The notes: generated by a model from the letters alone, not told the origin. Counted from the stretch's first letter, positions 1-9,204 are shown. The stretch: DNA of 45,116 nucleotides from Thiotrichaceae bacterium (GCA_026989145.1 JALSJU010000105.1:1-45116), one strand, 5' to 3'. Program-made: numbers and translations.

Positions 1-159
1 ATGGACTCTATGAGCGCATCACTTCCACATAGTATGTCTTTAACAACCACAGAATTACAAGACTTTCGCAATAAAGCCGTAAATTTAGTTTTACAGTTAA
101 ATGTTCTTCACCGCTTTGTAAAAGCTAAGATTGATATTAGTAGTAACATTGGAGGTTAA
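1..159 (+). CDS. C-terminal tail of probable M23-family peptidase (partial)
   Basis: An open frame runs from base 1 to a TAA at 157-159, so at most 52 residues are visible and the true start probably lies outside the window. The tail has the spacing D-S-x4-LP, then F, then L-x2-QL-x2-L. From memory this resembles the end of OapA/MepM-type M23 peptidoglycan endopeptidases (DP-x4-LP...F...L-x2-QL). That family commonly sits just upstream of anmK in gammaproteobacteria, and anmK is the next gene. No catalytic domain is visible, so the call rests on a short tail and on synteny. In-frame ATG codons at 1, 10 and 34 mean a small complete ORF cannot be excluded. Confidence 0.45.
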   Translation: MDSMSASLPHSMSLTTTELQDFRNKAVNLVLQLNVLHRFVKAKIDISSNIGG

Positions 160-178
160 TCTACAAAATATAATATAA

Positions 179-1288
179 GTGTCTAATTACTATATTGGCC
201 TAATGTCCGGCACAAGCATGGACGGAATAGATGCTGTGGTAGCAGACTTTAGCGACAATAGAGCCAATTTAGTTGCGTCTTATTCTCACCCTTTCCCAAA
301 GGAAACCAAGTTAGAACTTTTAAACACAATTCAACCAGACTGGCAAGGATCTCTTATGCAGTTTGGAACTCTAGATCAAAAGTTAGGGGAATTATTTGCC
401 GAGGCTGTGAACCAATTATTAGAGCAGGCACCTGTAGACAAAAAACAAATACAAGCTATCGGAACTCACGGTCACACACTTTGGCACCAGCCTACAGGCA
501 AGCATCCTTTTAGCTTGCAGCTAGGCAACGCAAACAAAATTGCAGAGCTAACAGCAATAACAACTGTTGCTGACTTTCGTGGGCGTGACATTGCCGCTAG
601 CGGACAGGGCGCACCTCTTGTACCTGCTTTTCATGCAAAGTATTTAACCCACTCCACACGTAACCGCATCATTTTGAATGTCGGAGGTATAGCTAATATC
701 ACGTACTTACCTTCTAATGATAATCACATTGATGAAATCAGCGGATTTGATACCGGCCCTGGAAACGGGCTAATCGATGCTTGGGTAAAAAAACATAGGA
801 ATAAGACTTATGATAAATCAGGACAGTGGGCTAGGTCTGGAAAAATACTACCTAGACTATTAGAACACTTATTGACTGAACCATACTTTTCTTCGCTCCC
901 TCCAAAAAGCACAGGTAAAGAATATTTCAACCTAAACTGGCTACACAATAAACTATCTAATAAGTTTTCATCTCATAAACCTAATGATATACAGGCAACA
1001 ATCACCGCTTTAACGGCTTACACAATTGCCAAAAACTGCAATAAGGGCGATGAGGTACTAGTCTGCGGTGGTGGCATCCACAATGAATATTTAATAGAAC
1101 TCTTATCAGGATATTTAGAAAATAAACCTACCGTATTATCCACCGCATCAGCAGGGATTGACCCTGATTGGATGGAAGCGATAGCCTTTGCCTGGCTAGC
1201 CAAGCAAAGGTTAGAGAAACAACCAGGAAACTTACCCTCAGTAACTGGAGCAAAAGGCCTACGTGTTCTTGGATCTATTTACTATTAA
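179..1288 (+). CDS. anmK: Anhydro-N-acetylmuramic acid kinase
   Basis: AnmK phosphorylates and opens 1,6-anhydro-MurNAc to MurNAc-6-phosphate in the cytoplasm during peptidoglycan recycling. The 369-residue length is normal for the family. Visible motifs are the N-terminal phosphate loop GLMSGTSMDG, the substrate segment ADFRGRDIAASGQGAPLVP, NVGGIANITYL, GFDTGPGN and the late CGGGIHN. The start is GTG at 179: an in-frame stop lies immediately upstream at 176-178 and the N terminus aligns with the family pattern. The only purine-rich box (GGAGG, 151-155) is about 23 bases upstream, too far for a normal ribosome site. It lies in the last codons of the preceding gene, so translation may be coupled. 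The usual neighbour erpA does not follow here. Confidence 0.95.
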   Translation: MSNYYIGLMSGTSMDGIDAVVADFSDNRANLVASYSHPFPKETKLELLNTIQPDWQGSLMQFGTLDQKLGELFAEAVNQLLEQAPVDKKQIQAIGTHGHTLWHQPTGKHPFSLQLGNANKIAELTAITTVADFRGRDIAASGQGAPLVPAFHAKYLTHSTRNRIILNVGGIANITYLPSNDNHIDEISGFDTGPGNGLIDAWVKKHRNKTYDKSGQWARSGKILPRLLEHLLTEPYFSSLPPKSTGKEYFNLNWLHNKLSNKFSSHKPNDIQATITALTAYTIAKNCNKGDEVLVCGGGIHNEYLIELLSGYLENKPTVLSTASAGIDPDWMEAIAFAWLAKQRLEKQPGNLPSVTGAKGLRVLGSIYY

Positions 1289-1305
1289 CCACCCAACTCT
1301 CAGTG

Positions 1306-3333
1306 CTATTTCACAAGTGAAAATGTTGCCTCTTTTAAACGATCTAAATTATTAAGAAAATGTGCAGGCGTAATTCTTAATCTATCATAAAACCCATTTA
1401 GGTTATTCTCAAAACCAGGAGCCAACAACATATCATACCGCAATCTATTTTGAGTTGGATGAGCCGGATCTTTAATAGTTGTTTCAAGCCCATAACCAAA
1501 GCTTGGCGAGCCCTTAATAACCATACTGCCTAATTTTCTATCTTTCCTTGGCGTTAAAGGTAAGCTGATTGACATCCCACCGCTTAAGTCATCCTTCGCA
1601 AGGCCTTTCATATAGACCGAAAGCTCAGTATCGCCAAAATATCGTGAAACTGCAGCTGTAATACCTCTATCTTTATTATAGTACTGACCATAGGTTATTC
1701 CTCCAGTAGTATTATACCCATCATCCCAGTTTCTTTTATAGGAAACCAAAGCCATTGTTTCATCTTCTACGTTTTTTTCAATTGACTTCATATGGGTAAT
1801 TCTTACCGCTACTTGATTATTACCCTGCTCTGGCTGCCATAAAGCTACTGATTCACCAGCGATAAAGCTATCATCGCCAACCGACCCATAACCAAGCCCA
1901 GATAGTATTGATAGTGATGCAGTTGGTTTTGTGAATTTTTGAATGGCAACTTGATTAACTTTTGCCGCCAACCTTCTTAGACCGAATATTTTACCATTAT
2001 TAAAGTTACTCGTATTTGATATAGGCAGTGTAGCTGATGCAACAATATTAGTACCTTCTGCAATTGGAATATCCAGCTTCGTCGTTACACCCAAAGAATA
2101 GTCAAATACTCCAAACTCTGTTCCAACAGCAGTGTTTAACTCTGGGCGCATTTCTATATTTATAGGACTTTTATTTTGCGTAACTGAACTTGGGACCCAA
2201 TTAATGTTATTTAGATAATGTCTACTTACATAAAATGCTTTGGTTGATTTTTTTAACTTACTACTTCCAACCTTACCCCGAATAAATTCAACATAATTTT
2301 CCATATTCATTTTAACTGCAAAAACTGGCACCTGCTGTTTTAACATTACAGCCGTAAAACTTGAGTCACCTCCCAAGTAACGATACGCATTAGCAAAAAC
2401 TAAAGCAAAAGGGTCTATATAACTATGATTAAAGAGGTGATTTTCAAATACAATGATATTAGCTTGTGGCGACCTCCCTAGTTTGACACCAGAGAAACCC
2501 AACTCTCTCATTTTTGCTAAAAACTTATTCGTATCTTTGTTTTCTTTTTTAAGCGTAAAGAGCTTTCTTTCCTTTAGGATTTCATCCTTACCCATAGATA
2601 AGGGTAGCAAAAGGGAAAGACCTACTATATTTTCCCACTTATTATTTTCTCTATGAGTCAAGCCTTGAAATAAGACTGACGACTTATTAAAAGTATTAAC
2701 TTTATACCTAAAGCCAGCACTAATATCTTTCGACACATAATCTGTCATTAAAGATAAATTTTGCGTTAAATCAACTTTAGCATTAGCAAACTCCCCTGAA
2801 AAAACTCTTTGATGCTTATACCGAGATGAAGCATTTTTTGCGTACCCAACGCTAAATTGAAACGCGCCTAACTGCTTAGTTGCCACACCATAAGCCGTTT
2901 TGAAGTTAACAGCCAACCCTGCAAAGTCAGTCATCCCAACGGCTAAGTCGGGAAAGCCAGGGTAGTTTGACAGAGGCAGTTTAAACTTGAAGTTTCCAGA
3001 GAGATCCCTTTTCCCAATTAACTGCCCATCTTTACCGCTTCTTGCATACCCGCCCGAAACTACCACTCTATCATCATTATACCAATCTGTTAATCGCCCT
3101 CCTAGCTCAAAATTTGAACCTATACCTACTGTAAACACATGGTTATAGTGTTTATCATCCTTCGTACCTAGGTCATTATAATTATTAAACTGATAGCTAT
3201 AGCGCCCTTTTGGAGCGATCTCAGCAGTCGGAGTTCTTAATACACCTGTAAAACCAGGGAACGCTAAATCGTTAGCGAATAACGGGGCAACAAAAAATAG
3301 ACTAGGCACACTAACAATAATTCTTTTAATCAT
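1306..3333 (-). CDS. YjbH-like exopolysaccharide outer-membrane protein
   Basis: This 675-residue protein begins with a signal peptide (about residues 1-20, ending LFAND). It continues with a GFTGVLRTPTAEIAPKG segment typical of the N terminus of the YjbH family (PF06082). The rest is rich in alternating, aromatic beta-strand-like segments, consistent with an outer-membrane barrel. It also contains a soluble part at about residues 255-385. YjbH proteins are linked to extracellular polysaccharide production, but their molecular role is unresolved. The gene runs tail-to-tail with anmK (17 bp apart). A strong terminator separates it from the lipoprotein gene upstream, so it probably has its own promoter. 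The wza-wzb-wzc genes 18 kb away may serve the same pathway; that link is inference. Confidence 0.75.
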   Translation of the reverse strand: MIKRIIVSVPSLFFVAPLFANDLAFPGFTGVLRTPTAEIAPKGRYSYQFNNYNDLGTKDDKHYNHVFTVGIGSNFELGGRLTDWYNDDRVVVSGGYARSGKDGQLIGKRDLSGNFKFKLPLSNYPGFPDLAVGMTDFAGLAVNFKTAYGVATKQLGAFQFSVGYAKNASSRYKHQRVFSGEFANAKVDLTQNLSLMTDYVSKDISAGFRYKVNTFNKSSVLFQGLTHRENNKWENIVGLSLLLPLSMGKDEILKERKLFTLKKENKDTNKFLAKMRELGFSGVKLGRSPQANIIVFENHLFNHSYIDPFALVFANAYRYLGGDSSFTAVMLKQQVPVFAVKMNMENYVEFIRGKVGSSKLKKSTKAFYVSRHYLNNINWVPSSVTQNKSPINIEMRPELNTAVGTEFGVFDYSLGVTTKLDIPIAEGTNIVASATLPISNTSNFNNGKIFGLRRLAAKVNQVAIQKFTKPTASLSILSGLGYGSVGDDSFIAGESVALWQPEQGNNQVAVRITHMKSIEKNVEDETMALVSYKRNWDDGYNTTGGITYGQYYNKDRGITAAVSRYFGDTELSVYMKGLAKDDLSGGMSISLPLTPRKDRKLGSMVIKGSPSFGYGLETTIKDPAHPTQNRLRYDMLLAPGFENNLNGFYDRLRITPAHFLNNLDRLKEATFSLVK

Positions 3334-3354
3334 AGAGTAATATCAAGTTAAAAA

Positions 3355-3379
3355 AAAAGAGGGCAAATTGCCCTCTTTT
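3355..3379 (-). terminator. Rho-independent terminator after the lipoprotein gene
   Basis: An 11-bp perfect stem (AAAAGAGGGCA paired with TGCCCTCTTTT) closes a 3-base loop. On the minus strand it is followed by about ten T residues (complement of the A run at 3349-3358). It lies downstream of the minus-strand lipoprotein gene ending at 3465, before the start of the YjbH-like gene at 3333. Confidence 0.85.
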
Positions 3380-3464
3380 AAGTTTATAGTATTTAAGTTA
3401 GTTATTCATCAATTACTACAACCGAAGTTCTCACTACTATAGTTGCAGACAAAACTGACGAGTA

Positions 3465-4664
3465 TTACTGACTTCCTGATCCATTATTTGCCGAGCCTGC
3501 GGTTGTGCCAGTACTGCCTGTACCACCAGTGCTGCCTGTACCACCAGTACTACCTGTACCACCAGTACTACCTGTACCACCAGTACTACCTGTTGGAATA
3601 TGACAAGGCATATCAACAATAAGCTCCATATTACCTGATACATTACTACTAGGGATTTTAATATATTTTTCTACATAACTAAATGTTCCAGGCTTGTCCT
3701 GAATATAAAATAAGTATTCACCTTCTGGTAAATCATTAAATGAAGCTACACCATTACTACTCGTTTGCGCACTATAATCATATTCTAATGCATCTGGATA
3801 CGCATTAACAAATACCCACATACCTTCAACAGGAGCTTGCCCATTAGCATTATTACACTGTGCAGTTACAGTTACATTGACATCATAGTTCGTATAACCA
3901 TAAGGATTCGTTGTTGAGCTTGCTGGCGATGTAGTAGAACCTGAATTTGTTGATTGTGTAGGAGTATTTGTAGGCATAGTAACAATAACATCATGAGTTC
4001 CATTATTGCTACACATGTTGAAAGTAGCAGAACTAACTTTAACAGCCTCGCCCGTCATCGTTTTTAAGCTCAACGTTACATCATTAGATCTTGGCGCACC
4101 ATCAACTGTAATAAAACCAGTTCCTCCTACGTACTCAACAGTTTCTTCGAATCCTTTTCCTTTAATAGTACCTTGTAGTGATTCACCATCATCCCCATTG
4201 ACGCCAATATATGACGTACAAGTTTTTGCTGAGGCAACCCCTAGGCTTGTAATCGTGATTTTCTCTAAGTTTGATTTTCCTTTAACTACATCAAACAGGA
4301 CACTTCTTGTCGTATAACCATCTTTTGATACTTTAATCTGGATAGATTGCTTTTCTTCAGAAAGATCGTTCAAGGTGTAACCCACTATTCCTGCGATAGC
4401 ACCATTTGTGATGGTGGTTTCTTGATTAGCTGGAATAATATCGGCCTCATCAGTGACCACTTCAACCTTTGCGGACTTTACGGGTTTTCCTGATGCATCA
4501 ATTACCATTATTCTTAAAGCTGTGGCTTTTGCTAGCCCAGAAGTATTCGGTACTACTGCTGTACCAGTATCTTTCCCACCACACCCTCCAAGTAAGAAAG
4601 TGCTTAGCAAAAGAGCTGTTGCAGAAGAAGCCAATAGCTTGGGGTTTGTTATACGGGTTTTCAT
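3465..4664 (-). CDS. Repeat-tailed lipoprotein with carboxypeptidase-regulatory-like domains
   Basis: This 399-residue protein has a lipoprotein signal peptide: basic start, hydrophobic run, then lipobox LGGC with the acylated Cys near residue 28. Residues about 45-140 and 260-350 look like two beta-sandwich carboxypeptidase-regulatory or Cna-B-like domains. Supporting segments are 'DASGKPVKSAKVEV...DGYTTRS' in the first and 'GVASFNDLPEGEYLFYI' in the second. A Ser/Thr-rich linker sits near residue 235. The C terminus is a glycine/serine/threonine tail built from five GSTGGT-type repeats. I do not recognise a named family. A cell-envelope or matrix role is plausible given the YjbH-like neighbour, but a strong terminator separates the two. 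The residue after the lipobox Cys is Gly, so outer-membrane sorting is likely. Confidence 0.7.
   Translation of the reverse strand: MKTRITNPKLLASSATALLLSTFLLGGCGGKDTGTAVVPNTSGLAKATALRIMVIDASGKPVKSAKVEVVTDEADIIPANQETTITNGAIAGIVGYTLNDLSEEKQSIQIKVSKDGYTTRSVLFDVVKGKSNLEKITITSLGVASAKTCTSYIGVNGDDGESLQGTIKGKGFEETVEYVGGTGFITVDGAPRSNDVTLSLKTMTGEAVKVSSATFNMCSNNGTHDVIVTMPTNTPTQSTNSGSTTSPASSTTNPYGYTNYDVNVTVTAQCNNANGQAPVEGMWVFVNAYPDALEYDYSAQTSSNGVASFNDLPEGEYLFYIQDKPGTFSYVEKYIKIPSSNVSGNMELIVDMPCHIPTGSTGGTGSTGGTGSTGGTGSTGGTGSTGTTAGSANNGSGSQ
3508..3597 (-). repeat. Five tandem 18-bp repeats encoding GSTGGT units
   Basis: Five consecutive 18-bp units of the form ccagtactacctgtacca (plus strand) occupy 3508-3597. 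Two units are identical and the others differ at one to three positions. They encode the Gly-Ser-Thr tail of the lipoprotein. Because 18 is divisible by three, copy-number change would alter tail length without shifting frame. Confidence 0.9.
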
Positions 4665-4689
4665 TAGATTATTCCTTGTTAAATATTAA

Positions 4690-4931
4690 TTAATTTTTCC
4701 TTTTAGAATCACATGCTTATACTTTACAAGCAAACAATAACATGAATTCACATAAGCATAGATTATCAAATTGGTTTTGCAACTATAAAGAAATTATAGC
4801 ACTCAAGCCCTATATTACACTACATTGCTCAAAATTTAACCACTTTTATTGCATACTAACTACCAAAGAAGTTGATAAGCTCACATTATTATCATTTGAA
4901 TGTTATTGGTATTCTAAAAACTGAGTTCAGG
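4690..4931. other. Intergenic stretch without a supported gene
   Basis: AT-rich DNA upstream of the lipoprotein gene. The only open frame of note (60 codons, plus strand, from 4742) has no ribosome site, odd composition and no recognisable family, so I do not call it. An 8-bp inverted pair (ATGCTTAT near 4713, ATAAGCAT near 4752) is the only structure I see. The lipoprotein promoter presumably lies at the lower end. Confidence 0.5.
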
Positions 4932-5242
4932 TTAAGCTTTATTGACATCATAATATGCAAGACCCCGACTAGTGGTAGTGTTTTTAATAACGAAAAGCAC
5001 CTTCTTAGGATCATAGCTATCTGAGTAGGCTAAAAAGAAACTTACTTTAGCAGTACCATGTTAAGGAAATCCTGATTAAGTTCAATTATTTTTAGCTTGC
5101 CAAATCCGCTGATATTTCCACGAAGGTCGACGCAATATTTCGTGCTTTGCTTGTCAAATGACTTAATCAGATACCTTAAGCGGATAACTCGATTAGAGCT
5201 TTAGCCGTTTTTTCGCCAGTGACTCATGAATCGCCTTATCAT
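4932..5242 (-). pseudogene. Probable decayed gene downstream of panD
   Basis: On the minus strand an ATG at 5240-5242 overlaps the panD stop (ATGA). It opens a 13-codon frame that hits a stop, then runs open for about 52 more codons to a TAA near 5042. A different frame then carries about 42 coding-like codons to a stop at 4932-4934, containing SDSYDPKKVLFVIKN and GLAYYDVNKA. Other frames across 5100-5240 also contain coding-like pieces. The pattern suggests a gene broken by a nonsense change and at least one frameshift. I cannot name the ancestral family; a degraded transposase is one possibility without firm support. Confidence 0.35.
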
Positions 5243-5622
5243 GATTTAGGCTGGACATCTATACAACTCAGAGTTCGCGCAACCTTATTTTTACTTTCAG
5301 CGTAAACAAGTACAGGCTTAAAAGCATTAGCCTCAACTTCAGTCATCATTGCGTAGGTACAAATAATCAATGTATCCCCAACACTTGCTTTATGCGCGGC
5401 GGCACCATTGACAGATATAATCCCAGAGCCTTTTTCAGCGATGATAGTATAAGTAACAAACCGCTCACCATTGGTTACATTATAAATATGCAGTTGCTCA
5501 AAATCTCGGATTCCCGCAGCATCCAATAAATCTTTATCAATTGCACAAGAACCTTCGTAGTCGAGCTCAGAGTGCGTCACCGTTACACGATGTAACTTTG
5601 ATTTAAGCAAAGTAATATTCAT
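5239..5622 (-). CDS. panD: Aspartate 1-decarboxylase precursor
   Basis: PanD decarboxylates aspartate to beta-alanine, the amine half of pantothenate. The proenzyme cleaves itself between Gly24 and Ser25 to create a pyruvoyl group. Here the site is intact as YEGSCAID with G24-S25. The 127-residue length matches the family, and Lys9, Tyr58-type active-site neighbours and the [12 protein letters not shown] segment are present. It is the last gene of the panB-panC-panD set, 46 bp after panC. Self-processing also needs PanM/PanZ in enterics; no such gene is in the window. Confidence 0.95.
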   Translation of the reverse strand: MNITLLKSKLHRVTVTHSELDYEGSCAIDKDLLDAAGIRDFEQLHIYNVTNGERFVTYTIIAEKGSGIISVNGAAAHKASVGDTLIICTYAMMTEVEANAFKPVLVYAESKNKVARTLSCIDVQPKS

Positions 5623-5668
5623 ATTAGATTTTCTCTTCTAAGAATTTTGGGTTGTAAATAAACCAACT

Positions 5669-6517
5669 TTAAAGACTTACTCTCAAATTATCTATTAAAC
5701 GTGCTTTTCCCAACCATGCGGAAGCTAAAATAACGAGTTCCTTATCGCATTTTGTTGCTATTGATAAATCATTGGCATTGCGAATTTCAATATAGTCTGT
5801 CCTAAAACCAAGCTTATCCAAGCTTTCGGCCGTAGATTCCTGCAACTCAGAATAGCCAGAATTCTTAAACTCTACAATGTTACGTTTGATTTCTTGAAGC
5901 GCTTGATGCAAATGTGGGGCAATTATGCCTCTTTGCTCTTCCGTCAGATAATTATTTCGCGAGCTCATCGCCAAGCCACTTTTTTCACGAGCAGTGGGAG
6001 CCGAGATTATTTCAATACCATAATCCAAATCTGCTTCCATTCGTCTAATAAGCATTAACTGCTGATAGTCTTTTTCGCCAAAAATAGAGATATCTGGTTG
6101 AACCAAATTAAACAGTTTAGCGACGATAGTAGCAACACCCGAAAAATGACCCGGCCGTGAATCACCTTCTAAAATATCACTAATTCCATCAACTTCAACA
6201 CGCGTTGTGCCACCTTCGGGGTACATTTCGTCAGCGCTCGGCAAAAACACTGAGTCAACATTTTCTTTTTTTAGTAATTCTAAATCATTTTTTAAGGTTT
6301 TCGGGTAATTTGCCAAATCTTCAGGCTTATCAAACTGCGTAGGATTTAAGAATATTGATACAACCACCCTATCCGCTACTTCTTTTGCTTTACGCACAAG
6401 TGACAAATGCCCCTCATGCAGATTACCCAAGGTCGGCACAAAAGCGGTTGTTTCAGAATTTGAGCGGTAACCACGCATAACCACTCGCAAGGCATCTTTA
6501 TCAGGTGCTTGAATCAT
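5669..6517 (-). CDS. panC: Pantothenate synthetase (pantoate-beta-alanine ligase)
   Basis: PanC joins pantoate and beta-alanine using ATP, through a pantoyl-adenylate intermediate, in the cytoplasm. The 282-residue length is standard. The nucleotidyl-transferase HxGH signature is seen in PTLGNLHEGH at residues 29-38 (Leu replaces the usual Met in PTMG). FLNPTQF, FGEKDYQQL and MSSRNNYL follow in the expected order. It lies 18 bp after panB and 46 bp before panD, so co-transcription is very likely. Confidence 0.97.
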   Translation of the reverse strand: MIQAPDKDALRVVMRGYRSNSETTAFVPTLGNLHEGHLSLVRKAKEVADRVVVSIFLNPTQFDKPEDLANYPKTLKNDLELLKKENVDSVFLPSADEMYPEGGTTRVEVDGISDILEGDSRPGHFSGVATIVAKLFNLVQPDISIFGEKDYQQLMLIRRMEADLDYGIEIISAPTAREKSGLAMSSRNNYLTEEQRGIIAPHLHQALQEIKRNIVEFKNSGYSELQESTAESLDKLGFRTDYIEIRNANDLSIATKCDKELVILASAWLGKARLIDNLRVSL

Positions 6518-6535
6518 TTTTACAACCTCAAAGAC

Positions 6536-7333
6536 TTAATAAAAACATTGCTGATCTGTAGGAAAAGACCCATCACGCACAGCTTGTGCATAGGCTTTAA
6601 TTGCATCAGGAATATTTCGCCCATCGCTCAAAAAGTTAGCGGTGAATTTAGGCGCAAGCGATGAAATACCAATCATATCTTGTAGGACTAACACTTGCCC
6701 ATCACACACTCGCCCAGCACCAATCCCGATTGTGGGGATTTCTAATTCTTGAGTAATTTTTTCAGCTAAATCAACCGGCACACACTCCAAGACCACCGCA
6801 TCAGCACCAGCATCTTGAAGTGCTAAAGCATCTGCTCGCATCTGTTTTGCATCATCATTCTCACGCCCCTGCACCCGGTAGCCACCTAGCTTATGCACTG
6901 TTTGTGGCGTTAAACCTAAGTGCGCACATACTGGCACACCGTGTCGCGTCATATGTCTAACCGTATCAAGCTGTGCTTCACCACCTTCCAGCTTTACAAT
7001 ATGCGCCAAGCCTTCTTGCATCAATCTTGCCGCATTGGTAATTGCTTGATCCGGATTTGTATAACTCATAAAAGGCAAGTCTGCCATCACCAAAGCCCGT
7101 TGACATTGAGGCACAACAGACTTGGCGTGATAAATGATATCATCAACACTCACTGGCACGGTTGAATCATGCCCTTGCATGACCATACCGAGCGAATCAC
7201 CCACCAAAATAACATCCACACCCTGCTCATCAATCACCCGCGCGAAGCTAGCATCGTAGGCAGTCAGTGAGACTATTTTTTCATCATTTTGCTTCATACT
7301 CCGAAGCGTTTTAACCGTTACGCGTTTAGTCAT
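6536..7333 (-). CDS. panB: 3-methyl-2-oxobutanoate hydroxymethyltransferase
   Basis: PanB transfers a hydroxymethyl group from methylene-tetrahydrofolate to alpha-ketoisovalerate, giving ketopantoate. The 265-residue protein has LTAYDASFA at residues 23-31. The metal-binding aspartates D46 (VGDSLGM) and D85 (MADLPF) and the catalytic glutamate E183 (VLECVP) match D45, D84 and E181 of the E. coli enzyme. Its start codon overlaps the folK stop by 4 bp (ATGA), which suggests translational coupling. The pairing with folK makes sense because PanB consumes a folate cofactor. Confidence 0.97.
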   Translation of the reverse strand: MTKRVTVKTLRSMKQNDEKIVSLTAYDASFARVIDEQGVDVILVGDSLGMVMQGHDSTVPVSVDDIIYHAKSVVPQCQRALVMADLPFMSYTNPDQAITNAARLMQEGLAHIVKLEGGEAQLDTVRHMTRHGVPVCAHLGLTPQTVHKLGGYRVQGRENDDAKQMRADALALQDAGADAVVLECVPVDLAEKITQELEIPTIGIGAGRVCDGQVLVLQDMIGISSLAPKFTANFLSDGRNIPDAIKAYAQAVRDGSFPTDQQCFY

Positions 7334-7902
7334 AAGCAGAGAGAGATATCCTTTAGTGCAGATTCAGGTAATGCATCAATACAAGACTCTATGGTGCTGC
7401 TGGTGCTTTTTTTCAAGACGAGCTCCAAATCAATATCTAAATCTGCTTGTAAATCACGCAATGGGAGCAACACAAAAGCACGTTCACAGATTCTGGGATG
7501 AGGCACTGTTAAGCGTTTTGTATTGATTGTTTCCTCCCCAAAAAATAATAAATCTAAATCCAAGGTTCTTGCTCCCCAGCGAACCACGCCTTTCCTCACT
7601 CGCAGATTATTATTTTCAATATTCTGCAAGAAATCTAACAATGACTCTGATTGATACGTCGTCATAAAACGAACTACCGCGTTTAAATAGTCTGGCTGAT
7701 CTTGTGGTCCATGTGGTTTACTTTTATAAAAGGGGGAAACTTCGAGCTGCTTAATAAGAAGTGACGACTTCAAAGCATCAATAGCATTATTCAAATAGGT
7801 CTGCGAATCACCCAAATTACTTCCCAGTGCTACATAACAAGTAATATTCTCAACAGAATCTTTTTCTTTGCTGTTATCAGCCACCTGCTCGCGCGTACTC
7901 AC
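7330..7902 (-). CDS. folK: 6-hydroxymethyl-7,8-dihydropterin pyrophosphokinase
   Basis: FolK transfers pyrophosphate from ATP to 6-hydroxymethyl-dihydropterin in folate synthesis. Family marks are ALGSNLGD at about residues 25-32, the RWGARTLDLDLLFFG metal/ATP segment and VPHPRICERAFVLLPL. The 190 residues include an N-terminal extension of about 20 residues before the first strand. The start GTG at 7900-7902 abuts the pcnB stop directly; a second GTG seven codons later is an alternative. The gene sits between pcnB and panB as in many gammaproteobacteria. Confidence 0.95.
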   Translation of the reverse strand: MSTREQVADNSKEKDSVENITCYVALGSNLGDSQTYLNNAIDALKSSLLIKQLEVSPFYKSKPHGPQDQPDYLNAVVRFMTTYQSESLLDFLQNIENNNLRVRKGVVRWGARTLDLDLLFFGEETINTKRLTVPHPRICERAFVLLPLRDLQADLDIDLELVLKKSTSSTIESCIDALPESALKDISLCL

Positions 7903-9204
7903 TCAACTATTCTTTTTACGTCGCCTGGTGCGCCCACGGCTTTTATTATTACCCTGTGAGAGTGCCGCCTGACACATTGCCAACTTTTCAGGCTCATCCA
8001 CTTCTTGAATTAGCGTCCACCATTCACAATCATCTGAATCTATCTCACCGGCATGTGCGCGTAAGCACATAAAATCATAAGCCGCACGAAAACGGCGGTG
8101 ATCCATAAACCCCATAACTCGGCGCATATTTTTAAATTGGAAGCGCCCTTGCATCGTCCAAATCTCACGCGTCATATTACTAAATCGTCGTGGCACGGAA
8201 AGTGACTTTACTTGTTCAGAAAAGACATCAGTTGCTGCCAAATGAACAGACTGTAGTGCTGGGTTACCCAACTCACGGTACATTTTAGAGCCATCATTTA
8301 CCCTTTTCCATAGCAATACCGCAAATAAAAACGCGGGCGTTACAGGCTTACCTGCACGAATTCGTTTGTCAGTATTTTTTAAAGCTGCTGCCACTAAGCG
8401 TGTATACGATGCGCTTTCAGAATCACCTGCTTCATCTTCTAATAAACTGGATTCGGCTTGCGGGAATAACCATACAAAAAGATCATACTTACGAAGAGTA
8501 TCCAACGTCTTTTGTGCTTGACCGCCGTGAAATAATTTTAAAACTTCATCGAATAACCGCGCAGGCGCAATATTCTCTAATAAACCAGAAAGCTCTTTAA
8601 TCGGCGCTTCAGAAGCAGGCTCAATGGTTAAATTCAATTTAGCCGCAAACCTCACCGCGCGCAACATTCTTACCGGGTCTTCACGATAACGCACCACAGG
8701 ATCACCGATCATCCGCAGCTGGCGTTTTTCTAAATCATCCATCGCGCCAACAAAATCAATCACATCGCCCGACTCTAAATCATAAAACAAGGCATTAACG
8801 CTAAAGTCACGGCGCAAGGCATCCTCTTCAACCGTGCCATAAACATTGTCGTGAATTATGCGCCCGTGATCACCTGTCTGCCCTTTGTCGCTTTCATCGT
8901 GCGGCGCACGAAAAGTCGCCACTTCAAAATATTCTCGACCAAAGTGGACATGCGCCAAACGAAATCGGCGACCAATAATGCGGGTTGAAGGGAGTACTTG
9001 CTTAATTTGTTCTGGGGTGGCACTCGTAGCAATATCAAAATCTTTAGGGTGCTTAGCCAATAATAAATCACGTACCGCACCACCTACTAAATAAGCCTCG
9101 TAGCCTGCACCTGTCAATGCTTGCAGGATTGACCGTGCCTTTTTATCGATTTCTCTCGGGTTAAGACCGTGCTGTGTAGCTGGTACGCGTAAGGGTTTAC
9201 TCAT
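7903..9204 (-). CDS. pcnB: Poly(A) polymerase I
   Basis: PcnB adds 3' poly(A) tails that promote RNA decay. The nucleotidyltransferase domain shows LVGGAVRDLLL (residues 39-49) and catalytic aspartates D55 and D57 in KDFDIATS. RIIGRRFRLAHVHFG, found in bacterial poly(A) polymerases, follows. The C terminus is very basic (RGRTRRRKKNS), typical of PcnB rather than the CCA-adding enzyme. The 433-residue length fits. It is the first gene of the pcnB-folK-panB-panC-panD run. The 84 bp upstream to pdxJ show no clear terminator. Confidence 0.93.
   Translation of the reverse strand: MSKPLRVPATQHGLNPREIDKKARSILQALTGAGYEAYLVGGAVRDLLLAKHPKDFDIATSATPEQIKQVLPSTRIIGRRFRLAHVHFGREYFEVATFRAPHDESDKGQTGDHGRIIHDNVYGTVEEDALRRDFSVNALFYDLESGDVIDFVGAMDDLEKRQLRMIGDPVVRYREDPVRMLRAVRFAAKLNLTIEPASEAPIKELSGLLENIAPARLFDEVLKLFHGGQAQKTLDTLRKYDLFVWLFPQAESSLLEDEAGDSESASYTRLVAAALKNTDKRIRAGKPVTPAFLFAVLLWKRVNDGSKMYRELGNPALQSVHLAATDVFSEQVKSLSVPRRFSNMTREIWTMQGRFQFKNMRRVMGFMDHRRFRAAYDFMCLRAHAGEIDSDDCEWWTLIQEVDEPEKLAMCQAALSQGNNKSRGRTRRRKKNS

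Noticed and set aside
3437-3643. Val/Gln-repetitive open frame on the minus strand
   Set aside because: It is the lipoprotein repeat array read in another frame; its periodicity is a by-product of the 18-bp repeat.
4742-4924. 60-codon open frame in the plus strand upstream of the lipoprotein gene
   Set aside because: No ribosome site, unusual Cys/His/Tyr-rich composition, no family resemblance; likely chance.
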